Counted from the stretch's first letter, positions 12,347-24,110 are shown. The stretch is 64,000 nt of DNA from Rehmannia glutinosa (GCA_016081115.2 CM071930.1:41019335-41083334), one strand, 5' to 3'. Notes: generated from the sequence alone by a model not told the origin. Program-made: numbers and translations.

Positions 12347-14142
12347 ATGGCACCTCCAAAGAATTTCACCGGCACAAATACCATCCCAAATCAAAAAAGA
12401 CCGAAGAGGGCTCGTCTTCAAACCATCAATTTGCGGCAAAACAACGCGATATACGGGCCACTCAATGAAAAACAACACAAGGGCAAGCAGGTAATCAAAA
12501 CCGCCAACTTACCTGGGCTCAAATCAGCGAACTCCGGGGTACTATTTCAAAGGATAATGTTAAGTGGGTGAAAAGTAAGAAATCTCTACTTTCTCAAGCT
12601 CCAATTAGTGCTAATTATTCGTTATTTATTTATAAATTTGCTGAGAAATATTCTAAGGATTTGGAGTTGGGTAATAAACAAATTGGGTGTACCAAAATAT
12701 GTCATTTTGGTATATTTTTGGATGAATTTCCCACTATTCGTGAATATTTTGTTACACAGCAAGACGTATTCTATCATAAGTCATCCCGGCCAAGAAAAAA
12801 AGTGCAGCACCAATAAATCCATGAGAGATTATTTGTAAAAAGGCTCCGTTGAGCCCCATATCGGTGATAGAACCAATTCCTATAATTATGAAACCCATAT
12901 GCGTCTACGAGGAATAGGCTATTCTTTTTTTTAAATTCCATTGACCAAGAGATGTTGAAGCTACATAGATTATTTGGATTGCGCCTACTATCATCAACCA
13001 AGGAGAAAATAGAGAATGAGCATGAGGAAATAATTCCATATTGATTCGAACTAATCCATACGCTGGTTTGGATGTATTTATGGGAGCATCCATTTATTAT
13101 GTATGATGATGAGGTTATGAAATATTTTATGTTAATATGTGAATTGTGAGTTTAATGTTGAGGAAAAGCCCGTGGCTTTGAATTCGTTTGTTGAGGGGCG
13201 TCATTTTTGTTGGACCCCGAATGATATATATTGATTATTGGGTATTAGAGGAGGATGGGATTATGTTTCTTGTGTTCATTGGGATAATGATAAGCTAGGG
13301 GTGTCCTTGAAAGAGGTTAAGACATTTTTGGGTGTCATGCCGACTATTACAACACTATCTATGACGGAGAGCTTCGAATTATATCTCTTATAGTGTCATA
13401 TTATGTTTGTGGTAAATATGTGAAGTTACCGAGCAATTTGGATTAATTCTTGACTTACAAGATCAAGAAGGACGAGTATGGGTCAGTATTCATTCAGCAT
13501 TTGGTTGCAGCGGTCACCTTGGGGACGAAGCAATTTGATTTGGGAAATTTAATGTGCAAACTTCTTCTCCAATCCGGACTTCCTCCCGCCAAGCTAAACT
13601 CTGAACTTGTTTATAATGACTTTGATAATGACAACGTATAACAAATGCTTTGGATGCGTAGGAATATGGTAAGACGTCCTACAAAGTCGGCAAAAGGTCA
13701 TTCTCAAGCCTCCCCTTCGCATGCTCCAGATGATATATTTGATGATTTAGAAGTGGAAAGGTTGGCGGTGGGTGGTGATCATGGTGATCCGGAGGGTAAT
13801 ACTGGCGCTGGTGATCATTATGGTGATAATAGCCCACATGAACTTTATGATCGATTAAAAGAATTTACCGATAGATATCAATCCGCACTTGATGCTCTTA
13901 AGGAAAGTCATGTAGTTCTCAAGCAAAGCCATGACATTCTCAAGCACGAAAACTGTAAGCTCAAGAAGTCGGTTGGAAAACTCAAAAAATACATCAAGGA
14001 ACTCCTTTCCACCGTTTGCTTCTCTTCGGACGAAGAATTATCAATTATGTTTTATTTAGCATTATGTCTTAAAACTCTTACATTGTTGTTTAACTTCCTT
14101 ATTTGGATTATGACATGTTTTAATTTTTATTCGCGACTTTGA
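12347..14142 (+). pseudogene. Extra ORF downstream of pol in Copia B (broken, interrupted by plastid DNA)
   Basis: It opens MAPPKNFTG and is Lys/Arg-rich. After a frameshift it reads LTWAQISELRGTISKDN and then a globular segment with FAEKYSKDLELGNKQIG. A minus-strand plastid fragment (12761-13063) interrupts it. Beyond the insert the domain resumes and can be read at 13450-13641 (HLVAAVTLGTKQFDLGN) and 13645-14142. The latter ends in a heptad-like coiled coil (LKESHVVLKQSHDILKHENC). The layout matches the extra ORF of Copia A, but the sequences are only distantly similar. Function unknown. Confidence 0.65.
12761..13063 (-). pseudogene. ndhD: Nuclear copy of a plastid ndhD fragment (NUPT)
   Basis: Read on the minus strand, the sequence gives AYGLVRINMELFPHAHSLFS, STSLGQWNLKKRIAYSS, HMGFIIIGIGSITDMGLNGA and FIGAALFFLAG. 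This is the middle of plastid NADH dehydrogenase subunit 4 (NdhD). I recognise it from the family. Mitochondrial Nad4 has a clearly different sequence here. A stop, a frameshift and several replacements relative to the expected protein show an old nuclear copy. The residues before AYGLV (MDAPINTSKP) do not belong to NdhD, so the right junction is near 13063; the left junction is near 12761. It lies inside the extra ORF of Copia B. Confidence 0.85.
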
Positions 14143-14771
14143 TATATATTTGTAATGTTTCTTTTATGCTAATTGTCTTTTTAGGAGAAATATTTCAAGA
14201 GATCATATTCTATTGGTAAAGCAAATTAGTTAGAAAAATCTCACAGAAAAAGCTCTTTGGTAAAAAGCTTATAATTTGAAAAGCTAGAGCTTTTTGATAT
14301 ATGGTATTTTGTTCTTAACTCTCTAAAATTGTTGAGCTTTGATTCTAATAAGTTGATTTGACATCGGGAGCATTTAAGCTTTTTTTTAGCTTTTGAAAAG
14401 CTCATAAGAAAAAGCTCACAATGGCTATAAAGCTCTTTAAGTTATAAGTTGTGTTATACTAATTTTCTAATATATTGAGCTTTGTGACTAATAATTTTTG
14501 TTGACATGGGGTGTCTTTTAGTTCTATAGTTTTTAACATGTGTTGATAAAGCTAAGATATTAGCTTATAAGTTCTTAGTTTTTCTTGTTTTATTGCTTAG
14601 CATGTTGATAGGGGGAGCTTTTAAAACTTGTTTTTGAAAAATTTTGCTCATTTCCCTTAACGGATTTTTGTTTCATAAGTGTTGCTTAAAATGGATAGAT
14701 TATTTTGACCAGAAAAACTTATTCGCTCTCTAAAAATTGTTTTGGGTTGTAATCATAAAAAATGGGGAGTT
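14143..14771 (+). other. 3' untranslated region and polypurine tract of Copia B
   Basis: AT-rich noncoding sequence with many AGCTTTTT-type words. It ends in AAAAAATGGGGAG (14757-14769) just before the TGTTAG start of the LTR. Confidence 0.6.
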
Positions 14772-15916
14772 TGTTAGAAAAATATTTTATTTTGATTTTG
14801 ATGATTTCATATAAATGAGTTTTATACCAAAACAATATTTCCAAAAGTTATCTAAATACTTCAAAATATTTCAAATGATTTTTACTAAGTTTTTGAAGTA
14901 CTTCTTAAACTTTATTTTGACAAAAATCGGACAACTTCTTTGTAATGAGGTCGATCATTTGAAATTTTTGTTTAAAACTTCTATGTTTCTCGAGTGAACC
15001 GTCACTATCCAGAGCAACCGATCGCCATGTATAGCGACCGGTCGCCCTAGACAGTGACCAGTCGCCCTTGATGCCTAACTGTGTCAAATCTTGATCCAAC
15101 GGTTTAAACTTACGAATTTTCTATATAGAGACTGGTTGCCCTAATATTTTTGACAACAAAATCTATTCATTGCTTAAGCACTTATCACCAAAAATCACTT
15201 TATCATTTCTTAACCATTTTCGTAGATCTTTAGATCCTTCTTATGCAGACAAAATTCAAACTGGAGGAGCCTATGTTGGAAATCAAATTTTGAAGCTCCT
15301 CTATAAATAGTTGAAGAATTTGAAGGATCAATACACATCTATCTACAATCACAACAAGAAATGCAAAATTTTCAAAGCCTTCACTTTCACATTCTTGTTG
15401 TAATAAGCCTAAGCACTACACTTTCATATCTAGCTTGATAGTGTTTCTTTGTTGATTACACTTGCACTCTTGAGTTGTATTATTTTATTCAAAGTGTAAT
15501 CTTGATTGTACTTGTAAAATTATCCCAAATAAGATATACTTGTTGAGTACTCTTTTGGCAAGAACACACTTGGTTAATTCATAGGTGTTGAAGAGTTTGG
15601 TGCTCTTCATAGTGGTGAGGGGTTTGGTGCTCTTATAAGTTGTTATTGTAAGAAGAGTGTGGTACTCTTCAAGGTAAATGTTGTAATTGGTTGGTATCAA
15701 TTAATAAAGTTTTTCTTTTGAAATCCATTCGGACATAGCGGGAGGTAGTGCACGTAGGCCCTATGTGAGTTGAAGCACTATAAATCATCGTATGTTGATT
15801 TATTTTTCTGCACTTCTATTTTCATCTTCTTCATATTCGAAAAAGAGGGCATAAATCGGAAAATTGCGAAAATCTATTCACCTCCCTCTAGATTTTCGTA
15901 GCCACTTGGATTAACA
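14772..15916 (+). repeat. 3' LTR of Copia B
   Basis: It runs from TGTTAGAAAAATATTTTATT to GGATTAACA, so the ends are the inverted pair TGTTA...TAACA. It carries the SIRE-like pyrimidine stretch TTCACCTCCCTCTAG near its end and three 20-bp palindromic repeats at 15013-15072. No second LTR is in the window, so the target duplication cannot be checked. Confidence 0.75.
15013..15072. repeat. Three 20-bp repeats with palindromic core GCGACCGGTCGC
   Basis: Units start at 15013, 15033 and 15053. The middle unit holds the perfect 12-bp palindrome GCGACCGGTCGC at 15034-15045; the outer units are one or two changes away. Two related units are in the internal region at 12144-12170, and a further weak one is near 15128. 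Confidence 0.8.
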
Positions 15917-16859
15917 CACTATCCCAAAGAGAGACTAAAATCCCACAAGGGGAACAAAGATGAAGAAAAAAATGAGCCAAACAAGATGGTTCCCCCGATT
16001 TTCCCTAATGGAGAAATGGGGGAGAAATGACAGTGCTTTTGTGAGAGAAAGTAGAGAGAAGTAGGAGAAAAATTGTTAGAGAGAGGATTAATATTAGTGA
16101 CCCATTAATTGAGGATCTTGACTTATATTTTTCCCTGAATCCAATTTCTAATGACAATTACATGCATTACCAATTTAATTATAGGACTATTTTTGAAAGA
16201 AAAAAAATGTAATTGTAGGATTCTTTTTACGAAAAAATCATTTTTATGCGACCATTTTTGCGGACACGAAACAAAAATTGCAATTTGACCAAATTATATG
16301 AACTAAAATATGCAACTTTTAATGATCAACTTTATGCTCCAGTGAGATGTGTATTGTAAGGTTGAATGACTCGAGTAGTCGAGTTTGATCCCATATAAGT
16401 GTGTGACAAATAAGTGTGTCCCTCCCCCTTTTCCCATTGTACAAATAAAAATGTGCAATGTTTTCATATATATAAATACATTTGTTTTTACAAAATTATA
16501 ATGCGGGCCTCTTCTCACGTGGGCAGCGAATCACATACTCTCTCACTTGGAAAGAAGGAAATTAGGGTTTCTTTTACCTTCTTGTATCTGGTAACACCAT
16601 CATACCATTTCTCCCACCGACTCTGGCCCCGTACGCCACTTCCAAAAATGAGCCAGTCCAAACTTGCATGCGTCCACCGCTCGTGCCGCCCAGGGTCACT
16701 AAGGTGGCTGTTTTTTTTGGGGGGAGAGGGGAGGGGGTGGAGAATTTGTCGGACAATGAAGATTAATGCCAAGAATATTTATACTATGAAGATTAATAGC
16801 CAATAAGTTTTGGGTAAATCGGTTATGCTGAAGATTAATGGCCAAAATGTTTGAGATGG
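15917..16859. other. Spacer without recognisable gene
   Basis: Between the LTR of Copia B and that of Copia C. It is AT-rich, with a purine-rich stretch (about 15925-16080) and a G-rich run at 16710-16740. An open frame at 16414-16806 has no recognisable domain or protein-like composition. Confidence 0.5.
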
Positions 16860-17418
16860 TGTTAGGAAATTTTATTAAATTTTGAAGATACCATGTAAAA
16901 CTTAGAATAGGAAGTTGGCACCCCATTTACCTTGTATTTCTATTTTGTAATAGATAGGACTGCATGAGCTGAGTGAAGTCAGCTATGTTGAAAAATGCAA
17001 GAAGTCAACTAAAGACTGAAGTGAAGACCCAACTGTGTGTCAGTTGAGTGTAGTCAAGATGGAAGGCACATAATCGACTGAAGGAGATCCAGCTAAGGGA
17101 TAGTTGGGTAAGGGTTGAAGAAGTGACAGTCAAGTCAGTTAAGAGCTGAGTCTACCAGTTGAATTGACAGTTGAGTCATTCCTAAAAGGTTGGGGATGAC
17201 TCAAATCAAAAGGGTAAAGGCAATTGTCAAGTCAAGTCGACTGATATTAATCCGTTGCACGGAAGTCAATGATATTACTTAAAATAGTAATATGTCCATG
17301 TTGCCATGTCTTAAAGTGCTAGTCCCATAAGCGTGCCAAAGGAATAAACCAATGGGAAGCACTGAACTTGTGTCAGGTTCTGAAAAGCTGCAGACATCAT
17401 TTAATATGAGGAAATGTC
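16860..17418 (+). repeat. Truncated 5' LTR of Copia C
   Basis: It starts TGTTAGGAAATTTTATTAAA and matches the 3' LTR of A (9753 to about 10310) with scattered differences. At about 17418 it passes directly into gag coding sequence after GAGGAAATGTCA. The last ~0.95 kb of the LTR, the primer binding site and the first part of gag are deleted. The deletion creates a spurious open frame (17352-17732) across the joint. Confidence 0.8.
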
Positions 17419-19054
17419 AGCTGAGAAGGAAAGAGCAAGAGGAGACAGTTGTGCGCAAAACAGCTGCACATATGGCCAGTGAAGGAAAGAAAGTTGAGCC
17501 AAAAGAAACAATCGACCAAGAGGAGATTGCTTTCATGGTAAAGAGGTTCAACAAGTTCTTTAATAAGAACTATAAGAGAAACAAGGGTGAAACCTCCAAA
17601 AGACATTCAGTATCTTCCAAAACAAAAGAGGACAGGCCACCCAAAAGAGCTGAACATCAAAGAGTTGACTATCAGAGAGCTGATGATCAGAGAACTAAAA
17701 GAACTGATATGCAGAGAGTTGAAAACCTATGATGGAACTGCAGACAACCAGAATACTTTGATATTGACTGTGCCTATTCACCGGTCAACAAATACAGAAA
17801 TGAGGAAGAAAGAAGAAACTTCAGGGAAAGAAGACAAGAAAAGAAGAAAGTCATGTTGGCTGCTGAGACTGCTGAACCAGCCAAGTGCGAAGAACCAGCA
17901 GACTTAGACAACAGTGAAGCTGACTATTCAAGTGACACTGAGGAAGAGGCTTTGATATGCCTCATGGCCAAAGAACAAGATCAAGAAGTTTAGGTACACG
18001 CTAACTCATCTTATTCTGATTCAAGTGATAGTGATAGTGACACAAACACTTCTTCACCTACAGATCTTTATTATTCACTACGCAAAATAATGAAAGACTT
18101 TGAGCACATTAAAACCTCACACACACTTTTAAATGAGGAAAATGACCAGCTTAAAAGCCAAAACTCACGATTGACTAAGAGTGAGTACTCTAAGCCAAAT
18201 AGGTGAGAATACGTGCTAAAAATGCTAAAATTCAAGCGAGAGTTAGTCACACTCGAAAAGAGAGAGAAAGATGTCAAAAATGTGATTGCCTCATTTACAA
18301 AGGCACCCAAATCATTGGATGGACTAATAATGAGTCAAAAAGAGTGTGGATTCAATTCCTTTGTGCAAAGTCAAACTCCTAGAGTGATTTTGGAGAAAGG
18401 ATCAAAAACCCAAAACACCATATGTTGCACCAACACCCACACTGAAACACAATCACAATCATACTGGTCTTGGATACAAAGGTAAAGAAATGAAGCAAGT
18501 AGAGTATGCTGAAAGGAAAGCTGAAAAGAAATTTAGAAAAGTCCATCAAAGAAACTTCTAAAAAATACTACTGTGAAAGCTAAACAGAGCTACCAAAAAT
18601 CCCAGAGATCTCATCAAAGAAATTCATATGATGAGAATGGTAGAAACTATCCTAACTATGTTAATTGGAATAACCAAGTGAAATATTAGCAAAGACCTAT
18701 GGGATACAAGCCAAAATGGCAAAGACCCTAACCTCAGCAAAGGTCATTCCCAAGGCAAAAGAGCTACTATCAGCACACTTATGCACCCATGCACAACACT
18801 CAGAAACTCCACTACTACCCCAATAAAGCAATTGCTCAAACAGATACACAAGCATACAGACAAAAGAGACAGTTGTATGATCCTAAAACCCCCAAGCAAT
18901 TTGCTAACGTGCACTATGATTATGGAACTGATAGATGGCAACCTCTTAGAGTCAGATCATCTGGCTATAGGTCGGTTGGAGCATCTTATAGCACTAACCC
19001 CCCAGGACTCAGGCAAGTATGAGTACCTAAAAACTAATTTCCTTGATTGCAGGT
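17419..19054 (+). pseudogene. gag of Copia C (5' deleted, broken)
   Basis: DQEEIAFMVKRFNKFFNKNY (near 17510) is the conserved region before the zinc knuckle of SIRE-type gag. The knuckle at about 17731-17772 reads WNCRQPEYFDIDC after a stop in place of the first Cys, with Tyr at the expected His, so it is dead. A Lys/Glu-rich stretch, an acidic Ser/Asp-rich stretch and the Gln/Tyr/Arg-rich tail follow, as in Copia A. The text stops in the middle of the pre-protease segment, where element D is inserted. Confidence 0.8.
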
Positions 19055-21414
19055 TGTGAGACCCCGCGTCTGGATAACTTGGAATCGTCATTTTTAAGGT
19101 ATTTGATTATTATCAAGTCTATTTAATTCATGTTTAATTTTTATATGCGGAATTTTGATAATAATTTCTCCTAGGTAATTTATCATTTATTTATTTACAC
19201 TTGAGTATAATATATGCTTTTATTTGTTATTAAAATATTGTGCATTTAAACATAATGTTTTTTTAAAAATAAGAATACAAATGTCATTAAGTGATTAAAG
19301 AATGCCATGCAAAAGAGAATGACGTGCAAAAGAATATAAAGTGATGATTAGTACATCCATTTTTAGTTAAAAAAGAAAAAAACGGCAGACCTTAGACAAA
19401 GAGTAAATTGGACAATTGGAAAATAAAATTTAAATATTAAAATAGGTGCTATTAGAAATAAGTGGACACATAAGCAAATGCATGTTACTACCCCTTTTAC
19501 TACTTGACACCTTGAACCATACAAAACTCATCACACAAATGTTTTAAATTTTCTGCACTCACCTTCTCACACCCGTTTACACTGAAGCATTTACTCAAAC
19601 CCTCAACTACAACTCTATTCTCTCTCCATAGCCAAGACTATATTTATCCAAGTGGTTAGTGACTTTTTATTTTAACTTTTGCAAATTAATTGCTAAAATT
19701 TTATTTTTAATCTATTATCATATTTTATCATGTCTTAAAACTTTGCTATATCTCTAATTTAGTAAAACCATGCAAAAAGAATACATTTTATATTTAACAA
19801 ACTAGTGTTTTAAATTATAATCAGAATCTATTAAAAAAAATTATTTATGTATCAATCAAATATGACTCTTGTTATAATTACTGGGGGAATTACCCTATTA
19901 AATAGAGGTGTTACAATTCCATGATTACAACCTGTATTAATAGAATGTTGATAGTAGTGATTTAATTGGTAATTGGGTTATTTTCTTTGTATTCATTAGT
20001 TGTAAATTTAATTATAACATTTGTTTTGGTAATGATTAATTGTGATGGGTTTAAGATTTCCGATATTTGAGACACGTGGTTTAAAAAAAAATTAATTGCA
20101 TCTTAGTAAAGATTATATTGAGTCTTAAAAGTTGTCATTATATGACAAATTATTCAATACGGGACTTCTGTAGATTGTAGTATAATCATTTACTAAGGTA
20201 TATATGGATTCTTTAGAATATTCATTGGTAGATAATAATAAAATGGTTGTAAGGAAAATAATAATAATAATAATAATAAAATAAAATAATTGTTGGGTTT
20301 TATTGTAGGGCACATTGGAAGCTGGAGTAAGGGATTAGTTGGAAAATTCGGTTACCAAAATAAAGGTGAGCAACTATTATTTTTCCAAACGAAAAATAGA
20401 TTTGCTTTTAATTTCACGAATTTCATTACTTCACGAGATACACCATTTTTAGTATAATTCAGTTGTTAAAAAAAATATTGGTATCGTTCATAGTTTTAAT
20501 TCACACTTGCATTATGATTGTTTTAATTATTTGACTAGATATCTGGAAAAATAATTATTCGAGTCTATTACGGTGGGTAAGTGAGACAATGGATCGAACA
20601 GGTTGCATGTGGTCCTTGTCTGACTACTCGTGTGCCTATTCCCATTTTCTGGTCGGGCCGGAGACGGCAACAGAACTTGGGTCGTAGTACGGTATATTCC
20701 GGAATATGACGATCTATGGGTAAAAGCCCATAGCTAAAGAGACGCCGAGCCAACTGGGAGGGATAAGGTGATTGGGCTTCGACCAAATACTATTTAGGAG
20801 CTATAAGGAGAACAAAGATCTGTGTCTGATCAATACAGATCTTATGTTTACTTTCAATCGATCGATTGATGATAATTGACAGACTGACTGACTAAATTGA
20901 CAACTAAAACTGAAAATTTAAATAAATTGTTGTTCTTTTCCTGTTCTAATGGGTTATTATTGGGCATGTTTGTTTGTTGTTTGTGCATCATGAAATCATA
21001 AAATAAAATTATCTTCTTAACTGTGCATTCCACTTCCCCACCTACTGGGCTCGTTTAGCTCACCCCATGTTTTGTTTCCTTTTGAAAATCTTTCCGAAGG
21101 CGAGAACTATCAAAATAGCGAGATGGACACAGGACTTCCGCATAATATTAGCTGAAATTTGCACTTTTCTTTTGAGCCATGTAATGGCTTGTATATATTT
21201 TTGCTACGTCCCAAATGGAGACGACTTGTAAAATATAGGTTTGACGTCGAATTTTTGTACTTCGACTTTCGTTGTATTTTATTTTGTCATAATAAGTGTT
21301 GCAATTTCGAACTAGATGTTCGAGAAGAATTTGGCTTGTATGGTTATTATGGTTTGTAACTACTTGTATATTATTATAGTTTAGTTTATTATATTTCATA
21401 TGTTGGGCGTGACA
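19055..21414 (+). repeat. 5' LTR of Gypsy D (2360 bp)
   Basis: TGTGAGACCCCG to GGGCGTGACA. Compared with the 3' LTR it has about 770 extra bases (about 19581-20353), which include a TAA microsatellite near 20261-20290. A GC-richer block at 20570-20790 is shared with the other LTR. Confidence 0.85.
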
Positions 21415-21668
21415 CGAGTTCGAGAAACAAAGAGAGCCAAGGAACCTGGTACATGGATAGTAGTTGTTCCGGACATATGACACGAAACAAGAGAAATCAG
21501 TCAAAGTTCAAGGAAATCAAAGGTGCAAAAGTCATATTTGGAGGAAATGAAGCTCCAGGGTAGATCAAAGGCACAGGGTCTATAAAGAAGAATGGACTGG
21601 AGATTACAGATGTTGCATATGTTGAAGGTCTCAATTTCAATCTACTAAGCATCAGCCAACTCTGTGAA
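21415..21668 (+). pseudogene. Displaced Copia C fragment between 5' LTR and internal region of Gypsy D
   Basis: The 254 bases repeat the Copia text that follows the 3' LTR of D (28739 to about 28990). They include the protease site WYMDS and end at ISQLCE. Gypsy internal sequence (GGGTACACCGACTAGACCCC) follows at once, without the usual primer binding site. The fragment therefore replaces the start of the Gypsy internal region. Confidence 0.85.
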
Positions 21669-21838
21669 ATTGGGTACACCGACTAGACCCCAAGACTGAA
21701 GTGTTGATTTGGGATATGACAACCTAAAGATTTCATATAGGGTTATTTGAGTGATAAGTTATGACTTGTGCTTTACAACTTTACTTCCTTTCCTGCTAAT
21801 TCTTTGATTATTATCTAATAGGGGTTTATTGTGTAGGA

Positions 21839-22339
21839 ATGAATTCATATCTTCATCTGAATTGTATAGAGCATATACATTACCTGGAAAACCTAGTGCA
21901 ATATTATACGGATCAGAGTGAAGAGTTCCAGGTGTTGTTCCAGCAGGAACAACAACATACAAATCTCCTGGAGACTGAGTTGACTCTGACCCATGAGGTA
22001 ATAAATGCAATGGAGCTTCAGCTCAATCAAAGTACCCTACAGATAGTGAATATGCATATTGTGAGAGAACAAGAGATGCAGATTATTCGGGCACGAGTAA
22101 TCGATCTTTGCACTGCTGTTATAGGTGCTCCTCATCCAGTAGCTTCATTTTCACCACACGATGGGGGAACTGAGGACCAGAATGAGGACCCGGTCGAGGC
22201 TGAGTCCAACTCAGACGTGGACTTTATGATGTGGGAGATTGCCCCTGGCGAGGTTATTGTGATTGATCCATATACTGCATGGATCTTGGGGTGTGTATAT
22301 ATTTTAATTGAGGACCGTTGTGGACTCAAATGTATATAG
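21839..22339 (+). CDS. Intact 166-codon ORF ahead of gag in Gypsy D
   Basis: It opens MNSYLHLNCIEHIHYLENLV. The first ~95 residues are rich in Glu, Gln and Leu with heptad-like spacing and probably form a coiled coil. An acidic linker (DQNEDPVEAESNSDVD) and a hydrophobic end (PYTAWILGCVYIL) follow. I do not recognise the family. It is intact although gag and pol of the same element are broken. It lies 240 bases before the gag ATG at 22581. A TTTCAG at 22570-22575 could be a splice acceptor joining it to gag, with a donor near 22290. It may be a leader ORF, a spliced first gag exon or chance; amino-acid composition argues against chance. Confidence 0.5.
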   Translation: MNSYLHLNCIEHIHYLENLVQYYTDQSEEFQVLFQQEQQHTNLLETELTLTHEVINAMELQLNQSTLQIVNMHIVREQEMQIIRARVIDLCTAVIGAPHPVASFSPHDGGTEDQNEDPVEAESNSDVDFMMWEIAPGEVIVIDPYTAWILGCVYILIEDRCGLKCI

Positions 22340-22580
22340 TTCGGTATAGGCAGTGTAGCGTAGCACTATCCTAGGAAACAACACATTTTTCCTCATCGGT
22401 GTTGTTTTGACTATGTAACCTTGTGCCTGTAAATAACTAAAATGTGTAATATATGTGTGTGAATGGCATGATGTTTTTTTTTCTACTGTTGATGATGTTC
22501 TTTTCGTTATTTTGATTCGTACAATAATTTAAATTTTATCCTTTGAGTACATTCATTGTAATTTTCCTGTTTCAGTATAA

Positions 22581-23600
22581 ATGGCTGAAAGAAAAGGCAG
22601 AGGCAGAGGTAGACCTCATACAAATCAAAGGTACGAGCCATACCCTCCACAAGAGAGAGCTGCGGTTCCAGATGATCCACCACCCCCTCCCCCTGTAGGT
22701 GAAGAAAATTTGAACATCAGGTGCTGCAACAATTGTTGGTGTTCTTGCAACAAAACAATCAGCAAAATCAACAGAATGTAGGCCCAACTGTAGAGACTCA
22801 TGATAGAATTCTCGAAAGATTTCTACAACTTGATCCACCAATTTTCCATGGTAAGCCAGACGATATGAGGGCAGAGCAATGGCTGGAGAAAATGGAAAGT
22901 ATTCTGATTGCTTTATATTACAATGAGGAACAAAAACTTATGTTAGTAATTTCTCGATTAGAAGTTCCGGCTAGGGATTGGTGGTGAGTCGTCGATGAAA
23001 GGTGGAATAGAATGGGAACTGAAAGAATGTGTGAAAACTTTGTTCAAGAATTTAGGAAGCAGTATATCCCAATAGTACTTCATGAAACTCGTAGAGACAA
23101 AGTTCACCGCCTACGACAGTGTTCAATGACCGTGACTCAATATGAAGCGGAATTTCATCGATTGTCTAAATACGCTCCTGGATTGGTACAAGAAGAAGAA
23201 GATAGACTCTATAAATTTACTCGAGGTTTGCGTCCCGAGATTCAAAGACAGTTATTGGCAATAAGAATGAATACCTATGATGAAGCAGTAAAGGCGGCAT
23301 CTCAGGTAGAAAGTGGGCTAAGTCGATTGGAACCTCAGCCAAAAGGAAACTTTAACCCCCCCAAAGAAACCATTCAGAGGACAGACCTCAAAGAAGCCGC
23401 AACCATACCAGAAAAGAGGGCCTACCACATACGCCGACAAAGGAAAACAGATATAACCACCCGTATGTGCATACTGTGGAAGGAGTGGACACACCGTAGA
23501 AAATTGCTGGAAGAAACTTGGGAATTGTTTCAGATGCGGGAGTGATAAACATCAGTTGAAGGACTGCCCAATAGCGAGACAAACTAACCTAACCTAACTC
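22581..23600 (+). pseudogene. gag of Gypsy D (broken)
   Basis: It starts MAERKGRGRGRPHTN. After a frameshift near 22720 it reads the retrotransposon gag domain: DPPIFHGKPDDMRAEQWLEK, then FRKQYIPIVLHETRRDK, FHRLSKYAPGLV and RGLRPEIQRQL. Two zinc knuckles lie near 23465-23570 in another frame: CAYCGRSGHTVENC and CFRCGSDKHQLKDC. The first has all CCHC residues; so does the second. Stops near 22985 and frameshifts near 23360-23400 break it. Confidence 0.85.
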
Positions 23601-23641
23601 CTATTTAAAAACAAGGTGGCAAAAGTGGAAAACGACCTAAG

Positions 23642-24110
23642 ATGGTAGGACGAGTCTTTGCCTTAACTGGACAGGAGGCACCAGAGTCAACAGACGTGGT
23701 GGAAGGTACGCTACTCATATCTGGACACATTGCCAAAGCCTTATTAAATCCAGGATCTGCGCACTCATTTGTTGTACTGCATTTTATATGCAATTTGAAT
23801 GCTTGCATTGAGCGACTGCCTTACTCGTTAGAAGTGGCAACCCCAATAGGGGATAGTCAAATAACCGATACTGTGTTATGTGACTGTGATATTAAAATTG
23901 AACGTGATAGTTTCTGAGTTGACTTAATTGTGTTACCTATCCTGGAATACAATGTTATTTGGGAATGGACTGGTTAGCCAGATATCATGAATGCATGGAC
24001 TGTCGAACTAAAAAAGTTAAATTATGCGTGCCCGGACGACCAGTAGTAGAGTTGACTGGGGAGGCACGAATTCTGATAGCCCCTATCATTTCAGCTACCA
24101 GGGTCAGAAA
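23642..24110 (+). pseudogene. Aspartic protease of Gypsy D (catalytic Asp lost)
   Basis: GRVFALTGQEAPESTDVVEG leads into LLNPGSAHSFV at about 23744-23776. The family has D in place of N (for example DSG or DPG), so the catalytic Asp is changed to Asn. The remainder (GMDWLARYHECMD, near 23960) is the conserved region before the RT. There is a stop near 23916. Confidence 0.8.

Larger units (their letters stand above)
11253..15916 (+). mobile_element. Copia element B, SIRE/Maximus type, 5' part outside window
   Basis: This is the 3' part of a second Copia element: the end of reverse transcriptase, RNase H, an extra ORF, polypurine tract and 3' LTR. It differs clearly from A and C in sequence. 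Its 5' half is expected upstream of Copia A, which appears to have inserted into its reverse transcriptase. A plastid DNA piece interrupts its extra ORF. Confidence 0.8.

Noticed and set aside
13064..13093. MDAPINTSKP as part of the ndhD copy
   Set aside because: NdhD has different residues before AYGLV, so this stretch belongs to the host element or to a junction filler.
16414..16806. 130-codon ORF in the spacer between Copia B and C
   Set aside because: No domain, unlikely composition and a G-rich run inside it.
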